DNA of 64,000 nucleotides from Ktedonosporobacter rubrisoli (GCF_004208415.1 NZ_CP035758.1:1178001-1242000); one strand, 5' to 3'. Counted from the stretch's first letter, positions 1-8,986 are shown. Translations and numbers: made by a program. Notes: generated from the sequence alone by a model not told the origin.

Positions 1-565
1 ACCCGGCGGCCCATCTTTCTGCGTCTGCCAGCGAATTTTCCGGCAGAGAGGGATGATCCAGGTGCGGAAACATCGCAAAATCAACAAGTCCCAGCGTTTC
101 ATCGCCACCAGTGGGCGGTTTCCAGCCAACAAAGTCCTCCCCGATACGCGGAGCCATCACCATGCTCCCGGCACTCAGCCCCACCCAAACCTTCTCGGGA
201 AGCTCCGGCAAGAGGTCCACAAGCCTGGACTGCCGCATCCAGTGGCACAGATACAGTGCATCGCCACCGTTCACCAGCAGGACGTCTGCCTCTCGGACCC
301 AGGGGACCCAGCGCTCTTCACCGATGCTGGGCAGTGCGGTGAGCTCCAGCACGCCCAAGGACTTCCAACCCAGCTCGCACATGGGTGTGGAGGACTGACC
401 GGTGATGAAACGCCATGCCCCACCAGGACTGCCCGAGGGGTGCCCGTATCCCGCAGTGGGGATGCAGAGGGCATTGGACTCGGCAATGGATTTGCCCAGC
501 AGATCAACCAGAGCATTACGAATGCTGTCGTTTTTGATGCCAGCAGACGTGAGCAGCAATTTCAT
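1..565 (-). CDS. Peptidase S51 (dipeptidase E-like) family protein, 3' end outside window
   Basis: The reverse strand from position 565 is open to the window edge (188 codons) and begins MKLLLTSAGIKND, the usual start of S51/dipeptidase E-like proteins. It continues with VLLVNGGDALYL and GLSAGSMVM. The G-x-S-A-G-S segment matches the nucleophile elbow of the family, with the Ser as catalytic residue. AAGGAGAGG lies 4 bases before the ATG and fixes the start. The family hydrolyses Asp-X dipeptides or cyanophycin-like substrates in the cytoplasm; the substrate here cannot be told. The C-terminus is cut by the window edge. Forward-strand frames over the same DNA have no recognisable content and are taken as shadows. 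Confidence 0.85.
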   Translation of the reverse strand, partial: MKLLLTSAGIKNDSIRNALVDLLGKSIAESNALCIPTAGYGHPSGSPGGAWRFITGQSSTPMCELGWKSLGVLELTALPSIGEERWVPWVREADVLLVNGGDALYLCHWMRQSRLVDLLPELPEKVWVGLSAGSMVMAPRIGEDFVGWKPPTGGDETLGLVDFAMFPHLDHPSLPENSLADAERWAAG

Positions 566-878
566 GATTCCTCTCCTTGATGGTTTCATGGGAGCCGAAA
601 AGCTCCTCCAGTCCCTCTCGCGAGAGGCCAAGGCCAATCTCCCCCGGAACGCAACGACTGTGTTTTTCATAGCGCTGAGTCCTCTGCTCTCGCTGTTAGT
701 CTTGCGCACAAAGGTCTTTCGCTCCCTCATTGTACGCAGACATTCTACCGTCTAACAAAGCAAAAAACTTCTTTAAACTTGCTCTTTTGCCATGCAGAAT
801 GACCACAATACATTCCAAAAACCGGCTTTTAGTCGGACCACTTATGAAATTGACCCATTATCAATGTGGTATACTAAT
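566..878. other. Intergenic region with a probable promoter at its right end
   Basis: About 310 bases without a convincing gene. At the right end TTGACC (850-855) is followed by TATACTAAT and then by the palindrome at 879-892, which suggests a rightward promoter left over from the decayed gene that follows. Nothing else is recognisable. Confidence 0.35.
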
Positions 879-892
879 GCGTGAAATCACGC
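879..892. promoter_or_regulatory. Perfect 14-bp palindrome GCGTGAAATCACGC
   Basis: Six-base arms GCGTGA and TCACGC separated by AA lie directly downstream of a TATACTAAT -10-like sequence. The position is typical of a repressor operator. It sits at the start of a transposase remnant, so it may be a relic. No regulator is assigned. Confidence 0.3.
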
Positions 893-1143
893 AGTTATGA
901 GTATCTACAAGGCTTTCCAGAAACACGCCGCCGCAAGAAACGAAGCAGCTTTGACGCCTATGCCCCTTCCGTCCTCAAACGTAAGAAATCGAACGAGACC
1001 AAGCAGCCGCGCAAGCGGGACTCACGCTGCCGTACAAGAATGGCGTCGTGGAAGGTGCATCGCCTCAAACTCATCAAAAGGATGGTGGATGGACGGGGCG
1101 ATGTCCTCTGCTTCGCCAGCGTTTGTTCCAGTGTGCCTGATTG
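881..1143 (+). pseudogene. ISL3-family transposase remnant (internally deleted, frameshifted)
   Basis: One frame reads RRRKKRSSFDAYAPSVLKR, which resembles the inner part of ISL3-type transposases. It is followed almost at once by VHRLKLIKRMVDGR, which resembles their C-terminal segment, and by LLRQRLFQCA then a stop in a neighbouring frame. The part that should lie between the two segments is missing and the tail is out of frame, so this is a decayed element with no function expected. There is no Shine-Dalgarno sequence before any ATG here. The family assignment rests on recalled motifs only. Confidence 0.5.
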
Positions 1144-1174
1144 ATCCCCGTGAGACTGAATAAGGAGGAGAACC

Positions 1175-2188
1175 ATGACCCTTCGCAACCATCTCCCAAC
1201 CGCCGTTATCATTGAACATCTGAAAGCCGCCGTTCCCTCTCTCATGAAAGACGCACATGTTCCAGGTCTGAGTCTCTCTTTGATCCGCGATGCACAGATT
1301 GTCTGGAGTGGTGCATGGGGTGTCAAACAGGCCGAGACGGAAGAGCCTGTGACGATCCACACCATTTTTCAGGCGGCTTCCTTGAGCAAACCATTGTTCG
1401 CCTATGCTGTGCTCTCGCTGGTGCAACGAGGAAGCATCGAGCTTGATCGTCCTGTGACATGCTATCTTCCGACTGCTTTTGTTCCTAATGACCCTCTGCT
1501 GGAGCGCATTACGGTGCGCATGGTGCTCTCGCATCTGACTGGTTGGCCCAACTGGCGTGAGGATGGGCAGCCGTTAGTGCGTCTTCGAGCCCCAGGAGAA
1601 CATTTTGGCTACTCTGGCGAAGGGTTTGGCTATCTCCAGCAAGCAGTAGAATGCGTGACAGGCCAACCTCTGGAGACCTTTATGCAACAGAGCGTCTTCG
1701 CTCGGCTCGGGATGTCGCACAGTAGCTATCTGTGGGGGAGTGGTGAGGATGCTGAGAGCGCTACCGGGCATGATCATCTGGGGAAACCATTACCCTCCTT
1801 TACGATGGATTTGCCTCATGCGGCGGCAAGCTTGCAAACAACGCCATCAGATTACGCTCGTTTTCTATGTGCGCTGCTTGAGCCCAGCGCCGCCCCAGGC
1901 ACGCTGTCCCTGGCTTGGAGAGAAGAGATGCTTCGCCCACAAGTCCAGCTAGAGGCTGAGGTAGCATGGGGATTGGGCTGGGGACTTCAAAACACAAAAG
2001 ATGGATGGGCATGCTGGCATTCAGGAGATAACCCAGGGTTCAAAAATTTTACGCTCGCCTACCCCCAAATACAGATAGGTATGGTGATCATGACGAACGG
2101 TGATGGTGGGGCGGCTTTATGGGAGCCTCTTCTTCAGACAAGCCTTGGTGGACGATACCCTTTGTTTGCATGGATAGCACGTCAATGA
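1175..2188 (+). CDS. Serine hydrolase, beta-lactamase/class C-esterase fold
   Basis: 337 residues, the normal size for the soluble beta-lactamase-like serine hydrolases (PF00144). The S-x-x-K pair is SLSK at residues 69-72, the tyrosine motif is Y146-S147-G148 (YSN in class C enzymes) and the third box is H282-S-G284. These give the Ser nucleophile with Lys and Tyr as general bases. No signal peptide is visible, so it is probably cytoplasmic and more likely an esterase or peptidase than a secreted beta-lactamase. TAAGGAGGAG lies 4 bases before the ATG. It stands alone, between a transposase relic and a tricorn-like protease. The substrate is unknown. Confidence 0.85.
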   Translation: MTLRNHLPTAVIIEHLKAAVPSLMKDAHVPGLSLSLIRDAQIVWSGAWGVKQAETEEPVTIHTIFQAASLSKPLFAYAVLSLVQRGSIELDRPVTCYLPTAFVPNDPLLERITVRMVLSHLTGWPNWREDGQPLVRLRAPGEHFGYSGEGFGYLQQAVECVTGQPLETFMQQSVFARLGMSHSSYLWGSGEDAESATGHDHLGKPLPSFTMDLPHAAASLQTTPSDYARFLCALLEPSAAPGTLSLAWREEMLRPQVQLEAEVAWGLGWGLQNTKDGWACWHSGDNPGFKNFTLAYPQIQIGMVIMTNGDGGAALWEPLLQTSLGGRYPLFAWIARQ

Positions 2189-2369
2189 TGGCAAGAACGA
2201 GCTTGTGCCGAGGAACTCCTCTTCCCGCAAAGGTCAGCCGCCAGTTTGAAGTCACTTCAGAAAGCGATCGGACATCACCGAAAGTGAAGGATTCCTTATC
2301 ATAGCCAGCTTTGTTTTGAGCCATATTGTGTCCGAGGCGGCTAAAACGTTTGGCAATCACAGTTGTTGT

Positions 2370-2399
2370 TTGTCGAACTACCCAGATTTTTGTTACAAT
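2370..2399 (+). promoter_or_regulatory. Probable promoter of the tricorn-like protease gene
   Basis: TTGTCG (2370-2375), 18 bases, then TACAAT (2394-2399), about 60 bases before the start codon. It is the only good sigma70-type match in the 273-base gap. Confidence 0.45.
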
Positions 2400-2461
2400 A
2401 ACGCATATTCTCTCGTTCAGCCTCATTTTTACGGCTGGGGTATGTTTCTGAAGGAGGACTC

Positions 2462-5400
2462 ATGGGAACCACTGGCTATCTTCGCTTTCCAACCATATAT
2501 CGCGATCAGCTCGTCTTTACCGCAGAGGATGACCTCTGGCGTGTCTCTATCAACGGCGGGCGCGCCGAACGATTGACCGCCGGCGTGGCAGCGGCCACCA
2601 GGGCACATTTTTCGCCGGATGGCCAGCAGATTGCCTTTACCGGCAATGACGAAGGCCCCGATGAAGTCTATGTGATGCCCGCCGATGGCGGGCCGTCGCG
2701 CCGCCTGACCTATCATGCCGGGCACGCTGAAGTGGTTGGCTGGCAGCCTGACGGAGCACAGATCCTCTACGCCAGTTCGGACGGATTGCCCTCGCTCCGC
2801 TGGCGTATGCTCTCTGGCATCTCGCCTCAGGGCGGCGAGCCAGTTCGGCTACCCTATGGCATCGCCAACGCCATAGCCTTTGGCCCCAATGGTGCCGTTG
2901 TGCTGGGCCGCAATATGCGCGAGCCAGCCTTCTGGAAGCGCTATCGCGGTGGGACTGTGGGCTATCTGTGGATCGATGCGCAGGGAACAGGCGAGTTTAA
3001 GCGGCTGCTCGATCTCAACAGCAATATCGCTACCCCTTGCTGGGTGGGGAATCGTATCTTTTTCCTTTCTGATCACGAGGGCATAAGTAACGTCTATTCC
3101 TGCCTGCCCAGCGGCGAGGATCTGCGGCGCCATAGCAGCCAGGAAACGTTCTATGCGCGTAATCTCGCTACCGATGGGCATCGCTGTGTCTATCACGCGG
3201 GTGGTGATCTGTTTGTGCTCGATCCAGCCAGCAACCAGGAGACGCGGCTGAAAGTTGATCTAGCGGGATCGCAAGCGCAGCGAGCGCGCCAGTTTGTCTC
3301 TGCTGGCAAATTCATGGACTCCTATGCGCTGCATCCCAAGGGTCAGGCAGTAGCCCTCACCACGCGCGGCAAAGCCTTCAGCTTGAGCAATTGGGAAGGA
3401 GCAGGAGTTCAGCATGGGCAGAAAGATGGCCCGCGCTATCGCCTGATAGACTGGTTGGCCGATGGCAAGCGCCTTGTCGCTGTCAGCGATGCTGGCGATG
3501 AGCCGCGCCTGATTGTCTTTCGTGCCGATGGCTCAACACCTGATCGCACGTTGGGCCAGCTCGATATCGGCCATGTGACCGCGCTGCGGGCCGCGCCGGT
3601 GGGCGATCTAGTGCTGTTGGTAAACCACCGCAACGAAGTGCTGCTGGTGGACCTGGCAGCGGAAACCCTGCGCGTGCTTGATCGCAGCGACTATGGCCGC
3701 CTTGAAGATGGCGAGCTTGTGCATGGCATTGCCTGGTCCCCCGATGGGCGCTGGGTCGCCTATGAGCAGGCTATCCAAGCGCAGCAGAGCATCATCAAGC
3801 TGTGTCGTCTTGAGAGTGGCGAGACCTATCAGGTGACGGATGCAGTTCGGCGCGATACCAAACCGGCCTTCGATCCTGCCGGGCGCTACCTCTACTTTTT
3901 GAGCGCGCGCGACTTTGATCCGGTGCCCGATGCTATGCACTTTGAATTTAGCTTCCCCAAGGGCGTGCGTCCCTACCTGATTACGCTGCGCAAGAACCTG
4001 CGCTCACCGTTTCAGCCAGAATCGTCGCTGCTTACCTCAGAGGATGAGGTGAAGAAGGCAGAGAAAGCAGGAGGCAATCCATCAGAGCCCGAGCGCGTGG
4101 AGATTGACCTGGATGGCATCACTGATCGCATCGTGGCCTTCCCTGTTCCAGAGGGTCGCTACGGACGGGTTATCGGCGCGCGCAACGGCGCATTCTTTAC
4201 TTCGCTACCAATCGAGGGTATACGTACTGATGAAATGCTCGGCTACAAACCGAAATCGAACGGCAGTCTGGAATGGTACGATTTCGAGAAGCGCAAGCAG
4301 GAGCATATTGCCGATGAGATCGGCGATATCAGAGGAAACGCCGATGGCACGATGGTGCTCTGTTACTCCCATGATCGGCTACGCGTCCTCAAGGCCGGTG
4401 AGAAGCCGCCAGAAGGTTCCTCCTCCTCTGCTGCTGACAAGCCTGGGCGAGAATCAGGCTGGCTTGATCTTGAGCGCCTCAAAGTTTCGATCCGGCCAGG
4501 GGCCGAGTGGCGCCAGATGTTTGGCGAGGCCTGGCGCTTACAACGCGAACAGTTCTGGGTGGCTGATCTGGCCGGCGTGGATTGGCAAGGCGTCTATGCC
4601 CGCTATTCACCGCTGGTGGAACGGCTTACCTCGCGGGGAGAGCTCTCGGATCTCCTCTGGGAGATGCAGGGCGAACTTGGCTCGTCGCATGCCTACGAGT
4701 TTGGGGGCGAGTATCGTTCCCACCCCGAGTATCATCAGGGTTTTCTTGGCGTGGACTGGCGCTTCGATGCAGACGAGGGCGTCTATCGTATCGCTCATAT
4801 CGTGCGCGGCGATCCCTGGAATGCTAAAGAGACTTCGCCGCTGCTGGCACCAGGAGTAGATGCGAAAGTAGGCGACGCAGTGCTGGCGATCAACGGGCAG
4901 CATCTCACAGCGGAACAGGGACCGCAACAGCCCCTGGTAAACCAGGCGGAGACAGAGGTGCAGATCCTCCTTCAGCCTACCAATGGTCCGGCGCGCAGCG
5001 TGACAGTGCGGGCTCTGGCCTCTGAATTCGGCGCGCGCTACCGTGATTGGGTAGAGGCTAACCGCCGCCTGGTGCATGAAAAAACGCATGGGCGCGTTGG
5101 CTACGTGCATATCCCTGATATGTGGGCGGATGGCTACGCAGAGTTCCACCGCTATTACCTGGCCGAGTATGACCACGAGGGGCTGATCGTTGATGTACGC
5201 TGGAACGGTGGCGGCGCAGTGTCAGGTCTGGTGCTGGAGAAACTGGCGCGACCCCGGCTAGGATACGCGTTCCAGCGCTGGTCGACACCCGATCCGTATA
5301 TCTACAATTCTCCGCGCGGCAAGCTTGTGGCAATCACCAACGAGAACGCTGGCTCCGATGGCGACATCTTCTCCCATACCTTCAAATTGATGGGACTGGG

Positions 5401-5704
5401 GCCGCTAATCGGCAAGCGTACCTGGGGTGGCGTCATTGGCATCTCGCCATATATGCCGCTGGCCGATGGGACCATCACTACCCAGCCAGAGTTTAGTTTT
5501 TGGTTCAAGGATGTGGGCTGGGGCGTCGAGAATTATGGCACCGACCCAACGATTGACGTAGACTACACACCACAGGATTACGCGCGTGGCTTTGACCCAC
5601 AGCTTGAGCGCGGCATTGCTGAGGCGCTGCGTCTGATTGAGGAATATCCTGCCGCGACACCGACGCCAGAACAGCATCCCTATCGCGGCTACCCCAAGAA
5701 GTAG
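2462..5704 (+). CDS. Tricorn protease homologue (S41 family)
   Basis: 1080 residues, close to the length of archaeal tricorn core subunits. The N-terminal part (about 1-330) holds TolB/WD-like strands with repeated FSPDGQQIAF-type motifs forming a beta-propeller, and a second propeller follows to about residue 600. A C1/PDZ/C2 peptidase part covers about 670-1060. The catalytic residues can be placed: H743 in GSSHAY and S965 in NAGSDGD, the same order as tricorn His746 and Ser965. Tricorn degrades peptides released by the proteasome or other ATP-dependent proteases. GAAGGAGGACTC precedes the ATG. It is a single gene with no partner next to it. The protein is very probably active. Confidence 0.93.
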   Translation: MGTTGYLRFPTIYRDQLVFTAEDDLWRVSINGGRAERLTAGVAAATRAHFSPDGQQIAFTGNDEGPDEVYVMPADGGPSRRLTYHAGHAEVVGWQPDGAQILYASSDGLPSLRWRMLSGISPQGGEPVRLPYGIANAIAFGPNGAVVLGRNMREPAFWKRYRGGTVGYLWIDAQGTGEFKRLLDLNSNIATPCWVGNRIFFLSDHEGISNVYSCLPSGEDLRRHSSQETFYARNLATDGHRCVYHAGGDLFVLDPASNQETRLKVDLAGSQAQRARQFVSAGKFMDSYALHPKGQAVALTTRGKAFSLSNWEGAGVQHGQKDGPRYRLIDWLADGKRLVAVSDAGDEPRLIVFRADGSTPDRTLGQLDIGHVTALRAAPVGDLVLLVNHRNEVLLVDLAAETLRVLDRSDYGRLEDGELVHGIAWSPDGRWVAYEQAIQAQQSIIKLCRLESGETYQVTDAVRRDTKPAFDPAGRYLYFLSARDFDPVPDAMHFEFSFPKGVRPYLITLRKNLRSPFQPESSLLTSEDEVKKAEKAGGNPSEPERVEIDLDGITDRIVAFPVPEGRYGRVIGARNGAFFTSLPIEGIRTDEMLGYKPKSNGSLEWYDFEKRKQEHIADEIGDIRGNADGTMVLCYSHDRLRVLKAGEKPPEGSSSSAADKPGRESGWLDLERLKVSIRPGAEWRQMFGEAWRLQREQFWVADLAGVDWQGVYARYSPLVERLTSRGELSDLLWEMQGELGSSHAYEFGGEYRSHPEYHQGFLGVDWRFDADEGVYRIAHIVRGDPWNAKETSPLLAPGVDAKVGDAVLAINGQHLTAEQGPQQPLVNQAETEVQILLQPTNGPARSVTVRALASEFGARYRDWVEANRRLVHEKTHGRVGYVHIPDMWADGYAEFHRYYLAEYDHEGLIVDVRWNGGGAVSGLVLEKLARPRLGYAFQRWSTPDPYIYNSPRGKLVAITNENAGSDGDIFSHTFKLMGLGPLIGKRTWGGVIGISPYMPLADGTITTQPEFSFWFKDVGWGVENYGTDPTIDVDYTPQDYARGFDPQLERGIAEALRLIEEYPAATPTPEQHPYRGYPKK

Positions 5705-5777
5705 CGGCGATAAAGGAACAAGACGCTCCTTGTCAGTTGTTTCTGTGACACAGAGCAACAAGCATTGAGCTTGCTAG

Positions 5778-5833
5778 AGCCTGTTGTGAACTCTTTTCAC
5801 GCCTGTTTTCTCAGCAAAAGTTCACAACAGGCT
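5778..5833. repeat. 15-bp perfect inverted repeat, IS/MITE-like relic or terminator
   Basis: AGCCTGTTGTGAACT (5778-5792) is repeated in inverted form at 5819-5833 with a 26-base spacer, and TAG flanks both ends. The arms resemble terminal repeats of a tiny non-coding mobile element. The right arm overlaps the end of the CPBP fragment on the other strand. It could also act as terminator of the tricorn gene, although no T run follows. Confidence 0.45.
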
Positions 5834-5962
5834 TAGAAGAATGGCTACAATAATGTCAGCGATAGTATGGATAATCCAGGCCCAGGCAATGCCACGCGTA
5901 TCAAGCATACTTCTGGCCAGGATATAGACTGCCAAGGCTACCGTTACAGCTCCCACCAAGCC
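5822..5962 (-). pseudogene. C-terminal fragment of a CPBP/CAAX-type membrane protease
   Basis: Reading from 5962 leftwards, 46 in-frame codons include ARSMLDTRGIAWAWIIH followed by TIADIIVAILL. This is the last helix region of CPBP intramembrane proteases, with the conserved His and the following Asp. No start codon or upstream part exists: the frame begins at the edge of the palindrome at 5964-6012. It is therefore a truncated relic, probably cut by the repeat. Confidence 0.55.
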
Positions 5963-5963
5963 A

Positions 5964-6012
5964 CTAGTGGGTCACTTGCCATTTGCGATGGAAATAACAT
6001 GTGACCCACTAG
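5964..6012. repeat. Palindromic repeat with 12-bp arms, copy 1
   Basis: CTAGTGGGTCAC (5964-5975) and GTGACCCACTAG (6001-6012) form perfect arms. The inner part GGGTCACTTGCCATTT followed by GCGATGG recurs with one change at 7112-7134 in the same orientation on the other side of the LLM oxidoreductase gene. This looks like a small dispersed repeat. Confidence 0.55.
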
Positions 6013-6046
6013 ATCGTAAAGGTCCTGATTATCTGCGAGAGTGTTC

Positions 6047-6991
6047 TTACCTGCCAGCCAAGCGTTCGACTATAGGCGCAAATGTCTCGTAATGCTTATC
6101 GAACACCGTGAAATAGGAGATATGAGACTGCTCACGCTGCATGAGCAGCTCTTCAATGATCTGCTCTTCTGTCCCGATTAAGACGTAAGGCATATCGATG
6201 ACCTGCTCGATGGTCAGGTTCTGCCAGCGCTTCTCCTGGAGAAAGCGCTCAATTGCTTGCTGGCGGTTCTCGGTGATCTCGACATGCGCAATCAGCAGAT
6301 TGAACTCTAACTGGTTAAAACGCTCTCCCGCCGTTTCGCGAATCCATGCTACCTTACGGGCAAGTCCCGCGCTGGTGTATTCTTCCTGGTCGATGGTTCC
6401 ATCCTGATTCACTTTATAATGGATGCCAATTATCTCAGCCTCACGCGCGGCAAGAGTGAGCAGCCGCTTGCCGCCCCCACCGATGAATAGCGGTGGATGA
6501 GGGCGCTGGACCGGCTTAGGAAGGCCATCGAGGTTGTGGATGGTGTAATGCTTGCCAGTAAATGTGGCTGGCTCATCAGCGAAAAGCCCTTTGATGATGC
6601 GAATGGACTCTTCAAGGCGGCTCAGGCGCACGCCTGCAGCCTCGAAGGGCAGACCGATTTGCTGATATTCTTCCTGGTTCCAGCCGCCGCCGAGACCAAG
6701 ATCGAAGCGACCATCTGTCAAGACATCAAGCGTTGCCACCTCTTTTGCCAGGACGGCGGGATGCCGGAAGTCATTATCAAAGACGAAACTTCCCACGCGG
6801 AGTTTTGTCGTTGCGTCAGCGGCGGCTTGCAGTGCTACCAGGGGCGAGAATGCATGGGAGAAGTGATCGGCCACCAGCAAGGTGGCATAGCCGAGATTCT
6901 CAATGTTTCGAGCCTTGCTGATCCATTGCTCACGTGAGGGTGCGCCAGTTGTTACAACGACGCCAAAACGAAACAGGTGTTGTATAGCCAT
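6047..6991 (-). CDS. LLM-class F420-dependent oxidoreductase
   Basis: 314 residues with the bacterial luciferase-like monooxygenase fold (PF00296). Visible motifs are RFGVVVTTGAPSR at the N-terminus, LLVADHFSH, GRFDLGLGGGW at about residues 90-105 and PPLFIGGGGKRLL at about 165. The last is the loop that binds the phosphate of F420 or FMN. Such proteins use reduced F420 or FMN to reduce or oxidise small organic molecules; the substrate cannot be predicted. AAGGAAAAGGG precedes the ATG. The gene is single, lies between two direct copies of a small repeat and has an 18-bp palindrome 85 bases upstream, so it may have arrived as a cassette. Confidence 0.88.
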   Translation of the reverse strand: MAIQHLFRFGVVVTTGAPSREQWISKARNIENLGYATLLVADHFSHAFSPLVALQAAADATTKLRVGSFVFDNDFRHPAVLAKEVATLDVLTDGRFDLGLGGGWNQEEYQQIGLPFEAAGVRLSRLEESIRIIKGLFADEPATFTGKHYTIHNLDGLPKPVQRPHPPLFIGGGGKRLLTLAAREAEIIGIHYKVNQDGTIDQEEYTSAGLARKVAWIRETAGERFNQLEFNLLIAHVEITENRQQAIERFLQEKRWQNLTIEQVIDMPYVLIGTEEQIIEELLMQREQSHISYFTVFDKHYETFAPIVERLAGR

Positions 6992-7075
6992 CTTTTCCCT
7001 TTTCCTTATCGCTATCGTTCTTGCTTGTAAGAACCAATTTCGCTGAGTGTGAGCTCCTCAGATCATCATTTCCAC

Positions 7076-7093
7076 CTGAGAGCGCGCTCTCAG
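7076..7093. promoter_or_regulatory. Perfect 18-bp palindrome upstream of the LLM gene
   Basis: CTGAGAGCGCGCTCTCAG is fully self-complementary and lies about 85 bases before the LLM oxidoreductase start. This is a likely operator for a dimeric repressor such as a TetR-type protein. No such regulator gene is adjacent. Confidence 0.4.
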
Positions 7094-7422
7094 TCAATGC
7101 TTTTTCTTAGCGGGTCACTTGCCATTTCCGATGGCATTGCCAAAGAGCTTGTAATAGCGCACCGAGCAAATGCGTCGTGGCAACACATACTGAGTCGTCG
7201 CTCCTGATCCTGCCGGTGACGACGCGCATAGGCCAGGTCGCGGCGAGCATGAGGAGAAGCCCTGTAGCCTAGCCCTTCGACCCACAACACACGCGAAGCC
7301 GCACTACCGAGCAAGATCGCTATCCAGGCTACCATAGTTACCAGAGGTGAAAAGCGCGTTGATTGGGCCAGGGAATGGTTATCCTGCGGATTTTGCTGTG
7401 CAGAAGAAAGCGCATTCATCAT
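7090..7422 (-). CDS. Small membrane protein of unknown function, C-terminus probably altered
   Basis: 110 codons from an ATG preceded by GAGGCAAGAG. The N-terminal third is polar (QQNPQDNHSLAQ), then one hydrophobic segment FSPLVTMVAWIAILLGSAA spans a membrane, then a very basic stretch (HARRDLAYARRHR). The last 20 codons run through a dispersed repeat and look random. I do not recognise the family. It may be a small single-pass protein whose end was replaced by the repeat, or a chance frame. Confidence 0.3.
   Translation of the reverse strand: MMNALSSAQQNPQDNHSLAQSTRFSPLVTMVAWIAILLGSAASRVLWVEGLGYRASPHARRDLAYARRHRQDQERRLSMCCHDAFARCAITSSLAMPSEMASDPLRKSID
7112..7134. repeat. Dispersed repeat, copy 2
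   Basis: GGGTCACTTGCCATTT then CCGATGG matches the copy at 5970-5991 apart from one base. It lacks the inverted right arm found in copy 1. It falls inside the 3' part of the small reverse-strand ORF that follows. Confidence 0.5.
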
Positions 7423-7639
7423 ATAATCTCTTGCCTCTATCACTTTTTCTTTGTCTCATTGCAAAGAGCACAAAAGTTTCACGAACCAGGCGAACGTAAA
7501 AAAAGCCGCGAACTAAACTGTTCACAGCATAAGAAGCAAGTGATGAGGAACAATGACAGAAATGTAACGAAAGTGCTACAAAAGAGTTTGTCGCCCTCAC
7601 GAAACCTATCTTAACGATTCCAGGAGCTCGGCCACACAA

Positions 7640-8053
7640 AAAAGAAGGCAATTGTACACCTGCCGTTCGTGCAAACCGCCTTCGCTGGAGCTAAGGACAT
7701 CCTTTGACGTCAAGCGCAGAAGAGCAAGTGGCTATAATATAGAGAAGTGGCTAAAAAGCTATATACTTCGCTATATATAGTAGCCACAAAGTTATAAATT
7801 CAACCTGGCTCACCTCTGCTTTGGCCGGAATCCAGGGCAGAGGCGAACCAGGAGCAAGATAGCCGGTCAGCTTTCAGAGTGACCTGGATCTTGCGTATGC
7901 ATGTATAGTATAACAGATGAAATTCGATAAGACAAAATCATAGGTAATAAAGGCTATATTCATTTTCACAGCAATTTTATGCTGTCTCTTGACCTTTCCA
8001 CGGAATCAAGTATTGAGGCAGAACTGCCGATTCATGCCTGATTCCTGTGCTAA
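7640..8053. other. Gene-free stretch with two hairpins
   Basis: A stem with arms GTGGCTA (7747-7753) and TAGCCAC (7781-7787) encloses an inner CTATATA/TATATAG stem. A second imperfect stem pairs CCTGGCTCACCTCTGC (7804-7819) with GCAGAGGCGAACCAGG (7837-7852). Neither has a T run. They could be relics of a small mobile element. No gene is seen. Confidence 0.4.
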
Positions 8054-8068
8054 ATGACGGCTTTTCCC

Positions 8069-8099
8069 TTGACTCTCTCCTTACATGAGGGTGTATGCT
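8069..8099 (+). promoter_or_regulatory. MerR-type promoter with 19-bp spacer
   Basis: TTGACT (8069-8074) and TATGCT (8094-8099) are separated by 19 bases instead of 17. The spacer CTCTCCTTACATGAGGGTG has a rough CTC/GAGGG dyad. An overlong spacer with a dyad is the hallmark of promoters activated by MerR proteins through DNA untwisting, so the gene is probably self-activated by its own product. Confidence 0.65.
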
Positions 8100-8131
8100 C
8101 TCCCTGTAGAGCTTCTCTACGTTGGAGGCTA

Positions 8132-8986
8132 ATGAAAGAAGACACTATACTCAAAATTGGCGAATTCGCCCGCATCAATCAGATATCAGTCGCGACGCTT
8201 CGTTACTACGATCAGTGGGATCTGCTCAAGCCGGCCGTGCTTGATCCAGATACCGGCTATCGCTACTACTCGCTCGAACAGCTGCCGCGCCTGAACCGCA
8301 TCCTGGCGCTCAAAGAGCTGGGCTTTCCTCTGGAGCAGATAGCCGTGCTCATCGAGGAAGATCTCTCCCTTGAGCAATTGCACGGCATGTTCATGCTTAA
8401 GCAGGCCCAGACACAGCATATGATTGATGTTGAGCAAGCACGCCTGTCTCGCATCGCAGCCAGGCTACGCTATATCGAAGAGGAGGGAAAAATGCCAGCC
8501 TACGAGATTTTATTGAAACAGGCCGAAAGCATACGCGTGGCCAGCCTGCGCGAATTCATGCCCTTACAGGATGGCTTCAAACAGAACTATCACAAAATTG
8601 CTACTTACCTGGCACAGCACCACGTACAGCCCGGTCGCCCGGCCTTGCTTCTGTTGTACGCAAGATCTGAGCAGGGCGAGGGTGGACTCTATATCGACGC
8701 CGAAACCGCCATTCCTCTATCCACTGAGCTGCCCGGCAACGCGCAGATCAGAGTGCATACGTTGCAAGAACAATTGCTGGCCTGCACGGTTCATACCGGG
8801 GCCAACCTTTTTATCGGGCAGGCCTACATAGCTTTATATAGCTGGCTCAAAGACAATAGCTACCAGCTGGTTGGCCCACCTCGCCAGGTATATCACCGTT
8901 GGGAAAAAGATCTGAGCCCGGAACAGCAGATTATCGAGCTCCAATTTCCCGTTGCTAAGCAAGCTAGCAGTCCTCACGAGTCCTGA
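8132..8986 (+). CDS. MerR-family regulator with GyrI-like effector domain
   Basis: 284 residues. The N-terminal winged helix (about 5-75) has KIGEFARINQISVATLRYYD and the dimerisation helix region follows. From about residue 120 the protein looks like the GyrI-like small-molecule binding domain found in BmrR/TipA relatives. The start at 8132 is chosen because GGAGG lies 5 bases before it and the MerR fold begins there; an upstream in-frame ATG at 8054 would precede its own promoter. The next gene is an alpha/beta hydrolase in the same direction, 148 bases on. Probable role: activates itself and perhaps the hydrolase in response to a hydrophobic compound. Confidence 0.85.
   Translation: MKEDTILKIGEFARINQISVATLRYYDQWDLLKPAVLDPDTGYRYYSLEQLPRLNRILALKELGFPLEQIAVLIEEDLSLEQLHGMFMLKQAQTQHMIDVEQARLSRIAARLRYIEEEGKMPAYEILLKQAESIRVASLREFMPLQDGFKQNYHKIATYLAQHHVQPGRPALLLLYARSEQGEGGLYIDAETAIPLSTELPGNAQIRVHTLQEQLLACTVHTGANLFIGQAYIALYSWLKDNSYQLVGPPRQVYHRWEKDLSPEQQIIELQFPVAKQASSPHES

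Noticed and set aside
53..580. Forward-strand frame of 175 codons at the left edge
   Set aside because: It is the shadow of the S51 peptidase gene on the other strand, which has a ribosome site and family motifs.
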